The position numbers and the translations under genes are program-made. DNA of 64,000 bases from CBDANW01 sp965197825 (lineage in GTDB: Bacteria > Acidobacteriota > Vicinamibacteria > Marinacidobacterales > DATDRI01): positions 1,550,001 to 1,614,000 of the forward strand of contig CBDANW010000002.1 in the NCBI GenBank assembly GCA_965197825.1, given 5' to 3'. The notes under the pieces were generated by a model. That model saw only the letters and a program-made list of their open reading frames with translations, did not search any database and was not told where the DNA came from. This document shows, piece after piece, positions 1-8,928 of the stretch; position 1 is the stretch's first letter; every line of letters starts with the position of its first letter.

Positions 1-950
1 TTGACGTCCAGATCGGCGATCTGCAATGGCACGGTGACTCGGAGCCAGCCCTGCGTCGACAAGCTGGGTGCCTCCCGTTCCAGCTTTCCCATACTTTTCC
101 GGATGGAGCGAAGGGCCCGGCCCCCTTGGTAGGGTACTCGCTCGACGTGCGCCGGTTGTCCGGGCCGTGCGTCGATGACAAGGAACCCTTTCGCCTCCCC
201 GGCCTCGCCGAAGTCGAGTTGAAGGGGCGAGCCGGCATAGTGAGTGGGGGCGGGCGCCGTTTCCACTTCCTGTGGCCGATGAATGTGTCCGAGCGCGATG
301 TAGTGAGCCGTCGAGGGAAGCGCGTCCGGCGTCGTGGCCCACTCTTCTCCAAGGTGAACCTGTCGTTCTGAACCGGAGATAATTGCTCCGAGAAGATGAG
401 TATGCGCCATGACCAGGTTGACGGTTTCGGCCTCGAAGCCACTCACCAAGTGCGCGATGATCGCCCGCATGCCCTGATCGTATTTTTGTCTAGCTTGGCC
501 CTCTTCGGCGGAAAGATCGAGAGTACTCACGAGCCGGCGCGGGGACGCGAATGGGACAGCCGCCACCCGCGCTCGTTCGCCGGACTGTGAGGCAACCTCG
601 ATCAACCCCCCGTCCTCTCGCCGGCGCGGAAAAGCCACCGCTTGAACGTCCACCAACTCGGCGAGCGTGCCCCAGGCTTGAAGCCTCGCCGGGCTGTCGT
701 GATTTCCGGCTATGACCACGCTCTTGATTCCGGCCCGGCCGATTCTCTTGAAGAAACCGAAGACCAGTCGCTCCGCGGCGGGATTGGGCGCACCGCTGTC
801 GAAAACATCTCCCGACATTAACAGCAGATCGATTCGCTGGCTCGTAAGGAAGTCTCCCAGGTGCTCCAGCATGTCGGCGAGCTCGGGAAGCCGGTCGATA
901 CGCCTCCATATTCGGCCCGCGTGCCAGTCGCTGGTATGAACGATCCGCAT
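1..950 (-). CDS. sbcD: SbcD-like DNA repair exonuclease (metallophosphoesterase), 3' end outside window
   Basis: Seen: an open frame from an ATG at 950 that runs off the left edge (316 codons visible). The N-terminus has the metallophosphatase motifs in order: TSDWHAG (residues 6-12, metal ligands D8 and H10), GDVFDSG (47-53) and GNHDSP (82-87), followed later by AHTH and GHIH histidines. This is the SbcD/Mre11 order. Known: SbcD is the Mn-dependent nuclease subunit that works with the SbcC ATPase on hairpins and double-strand breaks. The partner is expected downstream, outside the window. It begins 4 bases after the preceding small frame. Family assignment is strong; whether the partner is SbcC or another ATPase cannot be seen. 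Confidence 0.9.
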   Translation of the reverse strand, partial: MRIVHTSDWHAGRIWRRIDRLPELADMLEHLGDFLTSQRIDLLLMSGDVFDSGAPNPAAERLVFGFFKRIGRAGIKSVVIAGNHDSPARLQAWGTLAELVDVQAVAFPRRREDGGLIEVASQSGERARVAAVPFASPRRLVSTLDLSAEEGQARQKYDQGMRAIIAHLVSGFEAETVNLVMAHTHLLGAIISGSERQVHLGEEWATTPDALPSTAHYIALGHIHRPQEVETAPAPTHYAGSPLQLDFGEAGEAKGFLVIDARPGQPAHVERVPYQGGRALRSIRKSMGKLEREAPSLSTQGWLRVTVPLQIADLDV

Positions 951-954
951 TGTC

Positions 955-1230
955 TTATTCGGTCGGCTCCCCCGGAGAGGACGTAAGCATCATATACCCG
1001 GATTCTTCGGCGGCGACCTCATGACGCGTCACCAAGTCCAAGAAGAAGTCCCAAGCGGGTAGCCGAGGGCGGTTCCCCCCCCAGCTGAGCAACCGAGCCT
1101 CGGCTTCGGCATTCTCTCCACGTGCCGGGAGTGCCTGACGCGCGGGGTCCGTATCCTCGGCGGTTCCGCCGCCTACCTTCCGGGTCCGCTCGGGCATCTC
1201 CGCCCTCTTGTCTACGCCTTCCTCACTCAT
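955..1230 (-). CDS. hypothetical small protein upstream of sbcD
   Basis: A 91-residue frame from an ATG at 1230 that ends 4 bases before the SbcD-like gene, so it could be its operon partner. The same frame opens further upstream to 1335. The C-terminal half looks protein-like (LPAWDFFLDLVTRHEVAAEE), the N-terminal half is charged and low in complexity. No recognised family. It may instead be non-coding leader, so confidence is modest. Confidence 0.4.
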   Translation of the reverse strand: MSEEGVDKRAEMPERTRKVGGGTAEDTDPARQALPARGENAEAEARLLSWGGNRPRLPAWDFFLDLVTRHEVAAEESGYMMLTSSPGEPTE

Positions 1231-1330
1231 CGAACGTTTCGTACCGACTCGGCTCCCCGTGTTCGGCCCTAAGTCACTTCCCGTTTCACTTTCGCTCCAC
1301 GGTTGACAGCGCCAGTCCTGGCGCACCAAA

Positions 1331-1367
1331 GACAAAAGGCCCCGCCGCCTTTCGGCGACGGGGCCTC
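1331..1367 (-). terminator. Rho-independent terminator of the cold-shock gene
   Basis: Bases 1337-1349 and 1354-1366 form a GC-rich stem (12 of 13 pairs) around a TTTC loop. Read on the minus strand the stem is followed by TTTTGTCTTTG. It lies 20 bases after the stop of the cold-shock gene. Confidence 0.85.
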
Positions 1368-1387
1368 AATCACCACGTGAACGGATC

Positions 1388-1591
1388 TTACGTAGCTGGT
1401 TTTACGTCCGCGGCTTGGGGTCCCTTCGGACCCTGGGTGACTTCGAACTCGACTTCTTGTCCCTCTTGAAGGGACCGGAAGCCCGAACCAGTGATAGCCG
1501 AGAAGTGCACGAAAACATCCGGGCCGTCTTCACGCTGGATAAAACCGAAGCCCTTGCTGTCATTGAACCACTTCACTGTGCCTTTTGCCAT
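1388..1591 (-). CDS. cold-shock protein, CspA family
   Basis: 67 residues, the usual length of a single cold-shock domain. RNP1 is KGFGFI (residues 13-18) and RNP2 is VFVHF (26-30), the aromatic nucleic-acid-binding surface of the OB fold. The start MAKGTVKWF is canonical and has AGGAGG about 9 bases upstream. Known role: cytoplasmic RNA chaperone that melts secondary structure. It is a single-gene unit with its own terminator. Confidence 0.97.
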   Translation of the reverse strand: MAKGTVKWFNDSKGFGFIQREDGPDVFVHFSAITGSGFRSLQEGQEVEFEVTQGPKGPQAADVKPAT

Positions 1592-1655
1592 GCAGATCTA
1601 CCTCCTTTCCTCAGAGATTACCCAGCTCCTGCCGGGGTAAGGTGTAGAACTTGCA

Positions 1656-2119
1656 TGGCACTGGGCCGAATGAACGCCGAGCTGGGCGCCGATTTCTACT
1701 CGCTACCGGAAGCGGATCGCGACCGCTTTCTCCGAAACCGAGCCATTACCTTCCTGATGGAAAACCCCGCCACCGGCGCGCGCCTCTACTTGTCGAAGCT
1801 CTATCTTTGGACTTGGCGCCCTGGAGTGGGGCACGAATACTCTCCCGGTCGCACCCGCGCCTATCTAATCCTTTGGAGCGTCACGCTGCCCTTGATCCTG
1901 TTGGGTTGGCGGTTGGCCAGGCGCCGACCCGAAGCGGAGCACCCCGGGCTCTTACTCGGGGTGTGGACCTTTCTGTCTCTACTCTATGCCGCCTTTGCGG
2001 TGAACATGCGTTTTCGTTTCGAGTCGGAAGCGCTCCTGGTACCTTATGCGGTGCTCGCGGTGAGTGGGGGCTGGAATTACTTGAGAGCGCGGACAGGCTT
2101 CTGGCGTCGATATACGTGA
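1656..2119 (+). pseudogene. C-terminal remnant of a PMT/ArnT-like membrane glycosyltransferase
   Basis: From MALGRMNAELGADFY onward the frame reads like the last ~150 residues of a GT39/GT83-type lipid-linked sugar transferase: an amphipathic stretch (FLMENPATGARLYLSKLYLW), membrane segments (LILWSVTLPLILLGW; FLSLLYAAFAVNMRFRF) and the typical ending around LLVPYAVLAVSG. The catalytic N-terminal two thirds are absent. Upstream the frame only crosses the cold-shock gene in antisense. I read it as a truncated gene left by a deletion; the family assignment rests on pattern alone. Confidence 0.6.
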
Positions 2120-2151
2120 TCGCGTCAGTCGGCCTCGCCAGACGCCGGAAC

Positions 2152-2646
2152 TCAGTCGAGGTCCCTGGGTCGCCATAGTTGGATGAGCTTGCCCTTTGGA
2201 GCTCCTGTCAGCTCGTTCCAGCTCTCGATGGAAAGTTCGATTTGCGCGAGAGCGCCCGTGGGGAACGGCTCTCTTTGGACGGTCAGCGTTCCTACTAATT
2301 CCTCCAGGCCGGGATTGTGCCCGACGATTAGAATCCTCGTCGCCGAGTCGGGCACCGTCCTCTGGAGTACACCGAGGATATCCGGGGGCTGAGCTAGATA
2401 TAGCTCCTCCTCATAGTGGATCTTTCCCGAGTACCCGCTGCCTTTCGCCGCCGCCTCCGCCGTCTTTCGGGCACGCAGCGCGGTAGAGCTCGCGATCCAT
2501 TGCGGCGTGAGCCCTTCCCTCTTGATGAGCTTTCCCATGGCCGGCGCGTTCTTCTCTCCCCGTTTGTTGAGGGGGCGATCGTGATCCGCGAGACCGGCGT
2601 CCTTCCAGCTGGACTTGGCGTGTCGGAGTACCAAAAGCGTTCTCAC
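2152..2646 (-). CDS. sixA: SixA-type phosphohistidine phosphatase
   Basis: 164 residues, matching SixA length. The catalytic motif LRHAKSSW sits at residues 7-14 and the second histidine is in IVGHNPGLEELV, as in the histidine phosphatase superfamily. Known SixA enzymes remove phosphate from histidine of phosphotransfer proteins; the substrate here is unknown. I chose the GTG at 2646 because AAGGTGA lies 7 bases upstream and the family motif then starts near residue 7. The frame extends to an ATG at 2730, but that would overlap the transporter remnant on the other strand. Confidence 0.88.
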   Translation of the reverse strand: MRTLLVLRHAKSSWKDAGLADHDRPLNKRGEKNAPAMGKLIKREGLTPQWIASSTALRARKTAEAAAKGSGYSGKIHYEEELYLAQPPDILGVLQRTVPDSATRILIVGHNPGLEELVGTLTVQREPFPTGALAQIELSIESWNELTGAPKGKLIQLWRPRDLD

Positions 2647-2718
2647 TGTTTCGTCACCTTGCGCGACAACTTTATTCCATAACTCTTCCAGAGGTCGAAC
2701 CTTCATCTGGAACTTCGA

Positions 2719-2957
2719 GTCGACCGGCACGCTCCTGTATCTTGCTGTTTGCGGCTCCGCAGTGACCTTCTTCCTCTACTACTGGCTGTTGTCCATTCTT
2801 CTTGCGAAGCGCCTTGCGCTCACCGCCTACATCACTCCCCTGGTAGCCGTCTCGGTGGGCATGTTGCGGGGTGAATCGCTCAATCTACAAATGTTGGTCG
2901 GCGCGGCGCGCGGCGCTAGTCGTTGCCGGAGTGGCTCTTACGGTAGGGAAACGTTGA
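2719..2957 (+). pseudogene. C-terminal remnant of an EamA/DMT-family permease, frameshifted
   Basis: The frame reads TGTLLYLAVCGSAVTFFLYYWLL, then a segment with AYITPLVAVSVG and a glutamate, the typical last repeat of EamA transporters. After MLVGAA the frame is lost, but the next frame continues with ALVVAGVALTVGKR and a TGA at 2955-2957, the normal end of such proteins. So the fragment has lost its N-terminal half and has a one-base shift near 2915. The lost part abuts the 5' side of the SixA gene, suggesting a deletion endpoint. Confidence 0.7.
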
Positions 2958-2973
2958 CCGCGCCCGGCCGACA

Positions 2974-4170
2974 CTATTCCGTGTGCAATGCCTCAATGGG
3001 ATCGAGCGCAGCGGCTCGTCGCGCCGGAGCCACTCCCGAAAGGAGACCGGTTAGCAAACTGATGACGACCGCCAAAACCGCATAGAGAACTGGCGTGTGC
3101 ACGGGGAGCCCGGGAGCGAATCCCCGCAGCAAGGCACAGATCCCCAAACCTCCCAGCAAACCCACCATCCCACCGATAGTAGAGAGCGCCCCCGCTTCGA
3201 CGAGAAACACCATTTGGACCTGCGATCGCGAGGCACCGATGGCGCGAATCAAGCCGATCTCGGACGTTCGCTCTCCCACCGCGATCCACATCATGGTCAG
3301 GATACCGATGGAGCCCACCAAGAGAGATATGCCAGCGATGGCACCCACTGCCATGGTGATGACGTTCAGCACGTTGTCGAAAACGTCCATCATGGCTGCC
3401 TGGGTGGTGATAGTGAAGTCTTCGTTTCCCCGATGACGGTCGATCAGGAGACGAGTGATGCTCTCCACGATGCGATCGACGCTGGCTGCACTCGAGAAGA
3501 GGACGTCGATCTCTTGGAGCTCGTCCTGATTGAAGATTCTCATCGCCGAGGCCACCGGGATGTACGCACCGTCGTCGATGTCGAAACCCACGAACTGACC
3601 CTTGGGCTCCATGACCCCCACCACGCGAAAGCGCGTTCCACCGATGTGGACGAACCGCCCCAAGGCATTGGCGGCCCCGAAAAGCTCCCGCTTCAGCTTG
3701 GGACCGAGAACGGCCATGTACTGGGCCCGCCTGGGATCTCCCGCCGGCCAGAAGGCACCTTGCCGAACACGAAACTTCCAGACCTCGGGCACCGCCGGTG
3801 TAACGCCATAAATGTAGACGCTGCGGCCTCGTCCTTCCGCCTCAACTCGTGCCATGCCGAAGGCGAGGGGCACAACGGTTTCGATCTGAGGCAGCCGCTC
3901 GATCGCCTCCGCATCATCCAGGGACAGCTTGTGAGTGGTTCCACCCAGCACGCCGGGCAAGCCCATCGTCTCCGCCTTGCCGGGATTGATCTGGAGCAAG
4001 TTGGTACCGAACTGAGTGAACTGATCCAGGATGTATAAACGCGTCCCCTCGCCAATCGACGTCAGGAGAATCACCGAGCCGATGCCGATGGCGGTGCCGA
4101 GCATGGAAAGCATGGAGCGCAACCGGTAGCGAGCCAGAGCACCCAAAGCGAGTCCAAACAGGTCGCGCAT
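2974..4170 (-). CDS. MacB-like ABC transporter permease (second of two)
   Basis: 398 residues. One N-terminal membrane segment (about 15-40), a large periplasmic MacB_PCD domain (about 40-260), and a three-helix FtsX domain at the C-terminus (from about 270) ending APARRAAALDPIEALH, the standard MacB/LolC ending. It starts 12 bases after the stop of the related permease upstream and is the last gene of the adaptor-ATPase-permease-permease operon. The two permeases are clearly related but diverged, so a heterodimer is plausible. It lacks the fused ATPase of E. coli MacB. Substrate unknown. Confidence 0.93.
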   Translation of the reverse strand: MRDLFGLALGALARYRLRSMLSMLGTAIGIGSVILLTSIGEGTRLYILDQFTQFGTNLLQINPGKAETMGLPGVLGGTTHKLSLDDAEAIERLPQIETVVPLAFGMARVEAEGRGRSVYIYGVTPAVPEVWKFRVRQGAFWPAGDPRRAQYMAVLGPKLKRELFGAANALGRFVHIGGTRFRVVGVMEPKGQFVGFDIDDGAYIPVASAMRIFNQDELQEIDVLFSSAASVDRIVESITRLLIDRHRGNEDFTITTQAAMMDVFDNVLNVITMAVGAIAGISLLVGSIGILTMMWIAVGERTSEIGLIRAIGASRSQVQMVFLVEAGALSTIGGMVGLLGGLGICALLRGFAPGLPVHTPVLYAVLAVVISLLTGLLSGVAPARRAAALDPIEALHTE

Positions 4171-4182
4171 CTCTTTTCTTTC

Positions 4183-5385
4183 CTAGCGGCGTGCCAGCGC
4201 CAGGATCGGGTCCAGGCGAGCGGCCCGACGAGCGGGTAAGACGCCAAACGTCATGCCGACCACCATCGAAACGGCTAGGGCGGCAGCCACCGCCCAGGCG
4301 GGAGGGCTGGCGGGAAGAGCCGGGTACAGGCCAACCAGCACTTTCACCGCCAACCAACCGACCGCCAAACCCACCAGTCCCCCGGCTGTGGAGAGAAGAG
4401 CCGCCTCAGTTACGAAGACCGCGATGATCTGCCGCGGCGCGACACCCACCGCTTTCAACAGACCGACCTCTGGAGTCCGCTCGGAAACGGAAACCAGCAT
4501 GACGTTCATGATGCCGATGCCGGCAACCGCCAGAGATATGGAAGCAATCGCTACCAGTACCAGAGTGAGGGTGTTCACGATCGAGGAAAACGTCTCGACC
4601 ACGGCGTTCTGGGTGATGCAGGTCACGTCTTCCTCGTCATGCCTTTCCGTCATGACGCGGATCACATCCCGGCAAGCGAGGTCGAGATCGGAAGTGGACC
4701 GGACCTCCAGGATGATTCGGAAGAGCGAGTTTCGATTGAACAGCCGCATTGCCGAGGCCACCGGTATCACCACCATGTCATCCATGTTGATGCCGAGCTG
4801 CGTGCCTTTCTGGGCCAGGAGACCAATAACCCTCATGCGCGCGTCCTCGATGCGCACTACTTCGCCAAGCGGATTCTGCCCAGGAAAAAGCTCTTCGGCT
4901 ACCTTCGATCCGAGGACGACGACCGCCGCCCCACGATCCACTTCCGCCTCCGGTAGGAAACTTCCGCGCGCCATCTCCAGATTACGGACCTGCAGGAACT
5001 GATGGGTCGACCCGATCACCGCCACTTGACGACGCCGCTCAGCATGAGAGACGGCACCGGTCCCCATGGCAATTGGCGCCGAGCGCTGCACGCTTCGCAG
5101 ACTTCCGGCCAGAATCTCGTAATCGTCGAGTGTCAGATCGTTGGGGGCCCCTCCCACGCCGGGGAACCCTCCGGTGGTCTCTGTTTTTCCGGGAAGCACG
5201 ATGAGGAGATTCGTCCCGATATTCCCGAACTGATCGGAGACGTAAGTCACGGCTCCCTGGCCCAGCGCGGTGAGCACAACCACCGCCGCCACACCGATAC
5301 CCATGCCCAACAGACTGAGGGCACTGCGCACGCGACGCCCGATCAGAGCGCGCAAGGCGTATCGAAGAAGATCCTGAAGCGTCAC
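4183..5385 (-). CDS. MacB-like ABC transporter permease (first of two)
   Basis: 400 residues with the same build as its neighbour: N-terminal helix, MacB_PCD periplasmic domain, C-terminal FtsX domain with SERTPEVGLLKAVG and the ending PARRAARLDPILAL. Its ATG overlaps the ATPase stop by 4 bases, indicating translational coupling. With the ATPase and the adaptor it should form a MacAB-type mechanotransmission exporter. No outer-membrane partner is encoded nearby. Confidence 0.93.
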   Translation of the reverse strand: MTLQDLLRYALRALIGRRVRSALSLLGMGIGVAAVVVLTALGQGAVTYVSDQFGNIGTNLLIVLPGKTETTGGFPGVGGAPNDLTLDDYEILAGSLRSVQRSAPIAMGTGAVSHAERRRQVAVIGSTHQFLQVRNLEMARGSFLPEAEVDRGAAVVVLGSKVAEELFPGQNPLGEVVRIEDARMRVIGLLAQKGTQLGINMDDMVVIPVASAMRLFNRNSLFRIILEVRSTSDLDLACRDVIRVMTERHDEEDVTCITQNAVVETFSSIVNTLTLVLVAIASISLAVAGIGIMNVMLVSVSERTPEVGLLKAVGVAPRQIIAVFVTEAALLSTAGGLVGLAVGWLAVKVLVGLYPALPASPPAWAVAAALAVSMVVGMTFGVLPARRAARLDPILALARR

Positions 5386-6107
5386 CCCCGTCCTCCTGCG
5401 AGATCGGAGAATCCAGCGACCTGGGACATCTGTTCGCCGCTGAAACGCCGTGCGACCCGGCCATCCGCCAAGATCAGGACTCGATCCGCAAGCCGTGCTA
5501 CGTCCGGGTCGTGGGTCACGACAACGAGCGTGAGACCGTTCTTGTTCATCTCCTGCAGCAGCTCGAGCACTTGTTGACCCGACGTGGTGTCCAGATTCCC
5601 CGTCGGTTCGTCGGCGAGGAGAAGGCCGGGTCCCATCACGGTGGCACGCGCCAGCGCGACTCGCTGCCTTTCTCCGCCGGATAGCTGATCCGGCCGATGA
5701 TCGGCCCGCTCGCCGAGGCCCACGGCCCGCAACAAGTTGGACGCTTTCTTCCGTCGCTGGTCCCGCGGAATGCCCGCGAAGATCATAGGAAGCTCTACGT
5801 TCTCGAGCGCCGTCAAGCGAGAGACGAGATGGAAGAACTGGAAGACGAAGCCAATTTGGTGCCGACGGACCTGGGTGAGCTCGGCCTCGTCGAGATTCGC
5901 GACCTCACGATCGTCGAGTCGATAGGATCCCGAGGAAGGGCGATCGAGAAGACCGAGGATGTTGAGAAGGGTCGACTTTCCGGAGCCGGAAGGGCCCATG
6001 ATGGCCACGTGCTCGCCAGCCGCGATCTGCTCGTCTATGTCGACCAGAGCGTGAACGGGCTGACCTCCCACCATGAACGTCCGGGAGATCTTCTCCAGAC
6101 AAATCAC
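5382..6107 (-). CDS. ABC transporter ATPase, LolD/MacB type
   Basis: 241 residues. Walker A GPSGSGKST (38-46), Q-loop in FVFQFFHLV, signature LSGGERQRVALARA, Walker B LLLADEPTGNLD and the H-loop VVTHD. The QFFHL sequence and the DEPTGNLD extension are typical of LolD/MacB/FtsE ATPases. It overlaps the adaptor gene by 4 bases upstream and the first permease by 4 bases downstream, so all three are co-translated. Confidence 0.96.
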   Translation of the reverse strand: MICLEKISRTFMVGGQPVHALVDIDEQIAAGEHVAIMGPSGSGKSTLLNILGLLDRPSSGSYRLDDREVANLDEAELTQVRRHQIGFVFQFFHLVSRLTALENVELPMIFAGIPRDQRRKKASNLLRAVGLGERADHRPDQLSGGERQRVALARATVMGPGLLLADEPTGNLDTTSGQQVLELLQEMNKNGLTLVVVTHDPDVARLADRVLILADGRVARRFSGEQMSQVAGFSDLAGGRG

Positions 6108-7258
6108 GGTGCCCCGTGGCTCGCCTCGACCACCGCCGGTGCCCCCACTTGAACCTCGGGGCGATCGAGCGAGATGACGACCTCGTCGCCCGCATCGAGC
6201 CCACTCACAATCTCCGTGTAGTCCCAGTTGCTGAGACCCGCCTCTACATCTCGAGCAACCAGAACACCGTTTTCGACCAACAGGACTTGATTCCCTTCGA
6301 GAAGAGCCTGCGTCGGTATCCGCAGCGCGTCCTTTCTCTCTTGCAGGATCACTTCGACATCGGCCGAAGTGCCGGGCAACAAGCGTCGGGAGATAGTGAC
6401 GTCATCGAGCTCCACTTCTATCTCCAGGGTTCGATTCTGTGCTTCCACATCGAGAACGTAAGGCGCCACCCGCACGACCTTGGCTGAAAAATTCTGACCA
6501 CGGTGCGAGTCGACGGTCACGCGAGCCGGCTGTTCGGGGGCGATCTGCGCGGAGTCCACTTCGTCCATCGGGGCGCTTATATAGAGGCTGTCGGGGTCGA
6601 GGATATCGACCACCGGAGGAATGGGAAGGGCGGGCGGCGACGGAGAGGCCCACTCCCCGACCTCGGTCGTAAGATCCGCGACGATCCCGTCGAACGGCGT
6701 TCGCAGCACGGTCTTCTCGACTTTCGTACGCGCCAACAATACGGCGGCTCGAGCTCTTTCGACGCTGGCGCCCGCTGCCTCACAGACAGCCACGGCGCGG
6801 TCCGCCTCGGTCGTTGCCTGATCCAGAAAATCCTGAGAGGCGATCTCGTCTTCGGCAAGACGCGCGATGCGCTCCCTCTCACGTGCTGCCCGCTCGGCGG
6901 CCAGACACGCTTGCCGCTGTTGCGCGCTGGCCGTCTCGATCTCGCGCTCGGCGAGCGCCAACTCGGCCCTTTGCAACTGATCGTCGAGCCGAAGAACGGC
7001 AGCTCCTTTGGTGACGCGCCGCCCTTCCCGAAACGGGATCGCGATAACCGTGCCACCGAACTCCGGCGAGAGCTTGGCTCTTTTTCGCGCTCGAACCGTT
7101 CCTGCCTGCGAGTTGGTCACGGTTTCCTCAACCGGACCGGCCGCAACGATTACGACCTCTACCGGGATCGGCTCAGGGGCGAAGACCACGAACCAGAGCA
7201 AGATGACAAGAACAATTACTCCGACTGGAATAGCGGCACGCCGGATCCATCGCTTCAT
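6104..7258 (-). CDS. periplasmic adaptor (HlyD/MacA-like membrane fusion protein)
   Basis: 384 residues. N-terminal membrane anchor (about residues 9-29), a lipoyl half-motif before and after a long helical hairpin rich in Glu, Ala and Arg (about 105-185), then beta-barrel and membrane-proximal domains ending near APAVVEASHG. This is the standard RND/MacA adaptor layout and length. It is the first gene of the exporter operon and links the inner-membrane permeases to an outer-membrane channel encoded elsewhere. Confidence 0.93.
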   Translation of the reverse strand: MKRWIRRAAIPVGVIVLVILLWFVVFAPEPIPVEVVIVAAGPVEETVTNSQAGTVRARKRAKLSPEFGGTVIAIPFREGRRVTKGAAVLRLDDQLQRAELALAEREIETASAQQRQACLAAERAARERERIARLAEDEIASQDFLDQATTEADRAVAVCEAAGASVERARAAVLLARTKVEKTVLRTPFDGIVADLTTEVGEWASPSPPALPIPPVVDILDPDSLYISAPMDEVDSAQIAPEQPARVTVDSHRGQNFSAKVVRVAPYVLDVEAQNRTLEIEVELDDVTISRRLLPGTSADVEVILQERKDALRIPTQALLEGNQVLLVENGVLVARDVEAGLSNWDYTEIVSGLDAGDEVVISLDRPEVQVGAPAVVEASHGAP

Positions 7259-7323
7259 GTCCCTACTCTAGCAGATAGGCACCCATCCGATAGCACACGT
7301 TGGCGCAGTGCGTTGTTGTAGCA

Positions 7324-7539
7324 TGGCCACGGCGCACGAGCCGACCATGGACCTTTTCTTCGAGATTCACCGAGGACTCCCTCAGGAAGCTCCCGGATCG
7401 GAAGCGGCCACGCTCGAGGCCTTGTCTTTGGTGGGTCGATTGGTCAACGGGAGAACAACTAGAAATCGACCTCTATCGACGTCACTCCGACGCGTACGGC
7501 TATGTCTTCTTCATCATGAGAAAGAAGGAAGCCGCTTGA
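7324..7539 (+). pseudogene. internally deleted class I SAM methyltransferase
   Basis: The first 30 codons (MATAHEPTMDLFFEIHRGLP) match the N-terminus of a small methyltransferase family. After LSLVGRL at about 7450 the reading moves to another frame that ends EIDLYRRHSDAYGYVFFIMR, the normal C-terminus of the same family. The whole SAM-binding core (about 180 codons) is missing, and head and tail are now out of frame. Family recall is mine; a profile search of the two pieces would confirm it. Confidence 0.6.
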
Positions 7540-7578
7540 TCCGTTCGGTCGAAACGGCTGAGCAGTAGGCGAGAAACC

Positions 7579-8025
7579 ATGCACGACGATCTCATCAAGA
7601 GATGCTACGTTCTCGCCCGACGCGCCGTCGAGCACGGAAACCATCCCTTCGGGGCACTACTCTGGAAAGATGGCCAAGTTCTCATGGAAGCCGAGAACAC
7701 CGTGGTCACGGAGAAGGACGCGACTGGACACGCCGAGCTCAATCTAGTACGGATGGCAGGCAAGCGCCTGGATCTGGAGATGCTTACCGGGTCCACCCTC
7801 TATACGAGCACGGAGCCCTGTATTATGTGTCAGGGATCCATCTATTGGGCGGGGATTCCCGGGATCGTTTACGGTGTTTCGGGATCTTCTCTCGCCGAGC
7901 TACAAAACGCCGGCTGGTACGTTTCTAGCCGCGACAATTACCAGCGAATGCACGCCTCGATCGAGGTAAGCGGGCCCATCCTCGAGAACGAGGGAATGGA
8001 CATCCACAAACGGTTTTGGAAGTGA
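7579..8025 (+). CDS. nucleoside deaminase (guanine/tRNA-adenosine deaminase-like)
   Basis: 148 residues with the cytidine deaminase-like zinc site: GHAEL (H51, E53) and EPCIMC (C81, C84). The spacing and the C-terminal VSGPILENEG region resemble guanine deaminase and TadA-type enzymes. It probably acts on a free base or nucleoside in the cytoplasm, since it lacks the basic C-terminal helix expected of TadA. It starts at ATG 7579. The remnant upstream is unrelated. Confidence 0.9.
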   Translation: MHDDLIKRCYVLARRAVEHGNHPFGALLWKDGQVLMEAENTVVTEKDATGHAELNLVRMAGKRLDLEMLTGSTLYTSTEPCIMCQGSIYWAGIPGIVYGVSGSSLAELQNAGWYVSSRDNYQRMHASIEVSGPILENEGMDIHKRFWK

Positions 8026-8055
8026 AAACGAGGGATCCTATCCGCACGCCTTCAA

Positions 8056-8925
8056 CTACACGAGGCGCACCTTGTTGCGGATCGCGCCGATCTTCTCGAC
8101 TTCGCACACGCATTCATCGCCGTCTTTGAGAAAGACCGGCGGGTTACGCGAAAAGCCCACACCGAACGGCGTGCCGGTTGGGATCAGGTCTCCGGGGAGA
8201 AGCGTCGTTCCTTCGGAAGTGTAGGCGATGATCTTCGGCACGTCGAAAATCAAGTTCTTGGTATTGGAGTTCTGCATCTCCTTGCCGTTGAGCACCGTGC
8301 GCACTTGCAGGATGTGCGGGTCCGGAATCTCATCGCGCGTGACAATGTAGGGACCATAGGGGCAGAACGTGTCCAGCGACTTGCCGCGATCCCATTGCTT
8401 TGCGTTGGCGAACTGCAGATCTCGGGCCGAGACGTCGTTCACAACCGTATAACCAAAGACATGATCCATGGCACTCGCCTCGCTGATGTCCCGGCCGCGC
8501 TTGCCGATGACGACGCCCAGCTCCACTTCATAATCCACTTCTTTGGTAACCGAGGGCGACCACGACAAATGGTCGAACGGCCCGGTCACGGAATTGGGAA
8601 ACTTGCAGAACAGCACGGGCTCTTCGGGCACCGGCAGCTTCGCTTCCCGGCAGTGGTCGATGTAGTTGAGCCCCACAGCAACAATTTTGGATGGAACGGC
8701 GATCGGAGCCGCGATCTTCACGTCTGATAGCTTGTAGCGCTTGGCTTCGGTCGATTTCAGGGCTTCCCGGACACGATCAAGCACAGACTCTCCGGTCTCG
8801 ACGATAAGCGCCAGGTCTCCGTCCTTGCCGACCGGCAGGCCGGCCGCCGCCAGGTCGACAACCCTGTCCCCGTCCAGCACGCCCGGACGCGTCTTGCCTT
8901 CATGTAGGAACGTCAGCAGTTTCAA
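8056..8925 (-). CDS. fumarylacetoacetate hydrolase-family protein
   Basis: 289 residues. The C-terminal catalytic domain has the metal site: YEVELGVVIGKRG with the ExE pair, then a conserved aspartate in NDVSARDLQ, and GTTLLPGDLIPTGTPFGVG near the end. Family members hydrolyse or decarboxylate C-C bonds of 2-oxo or acylpyruvate substrates. The exact substrate cannot be read here. The oxidoreductase remnant lies immediately upstream on the same strand (stop at 8929, 3 bases before this ATG), suggesting an original sugar-acid or aromatic catabolic operon. Confidence 0.92.
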   Translation of the reverse strand: MKLLTFLHEGKTRPGVLDGDRVVDLAAAGLPVGKDGDLALIVETGESVLDRVREALKSTEAKRYKLSDVKIAAPIAVPSKIVAVGLNYIDHCREAKLPVPEEPVLFCKFPNSVTGPFDHLSWSPSVTKEVDYEVELGVVIGKRGRDISEASAMDHVFGYTVVNDVSARDLQFANAKQWDRGKSLDTFCPYGPYIVTRDEIPDPHILQVRTVLNGKEMQNSNTKNLIFDVPKIIAYTSEGTTLLPGDLIPTGTPFGVGFSRNPPVFLKDGDECVCEVEKIGAIRNKVRLV

Positions 8926-8928
8926 TGG

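Noticed and set aside
3097..4038. Long plus-strand frame opposite the MacB-like permease
   Set aside because: It is antisense to a clearly recognised gene and has a low-complexity His/Asp-rich translation typical of a codon shadow.
6503..7321. 272-codon plus-strand frame opposite the adaptor gene
   Set aside because: Antisense to the HlyD-like coding sequence; Arg/Gly-rich composition and no family likeness.
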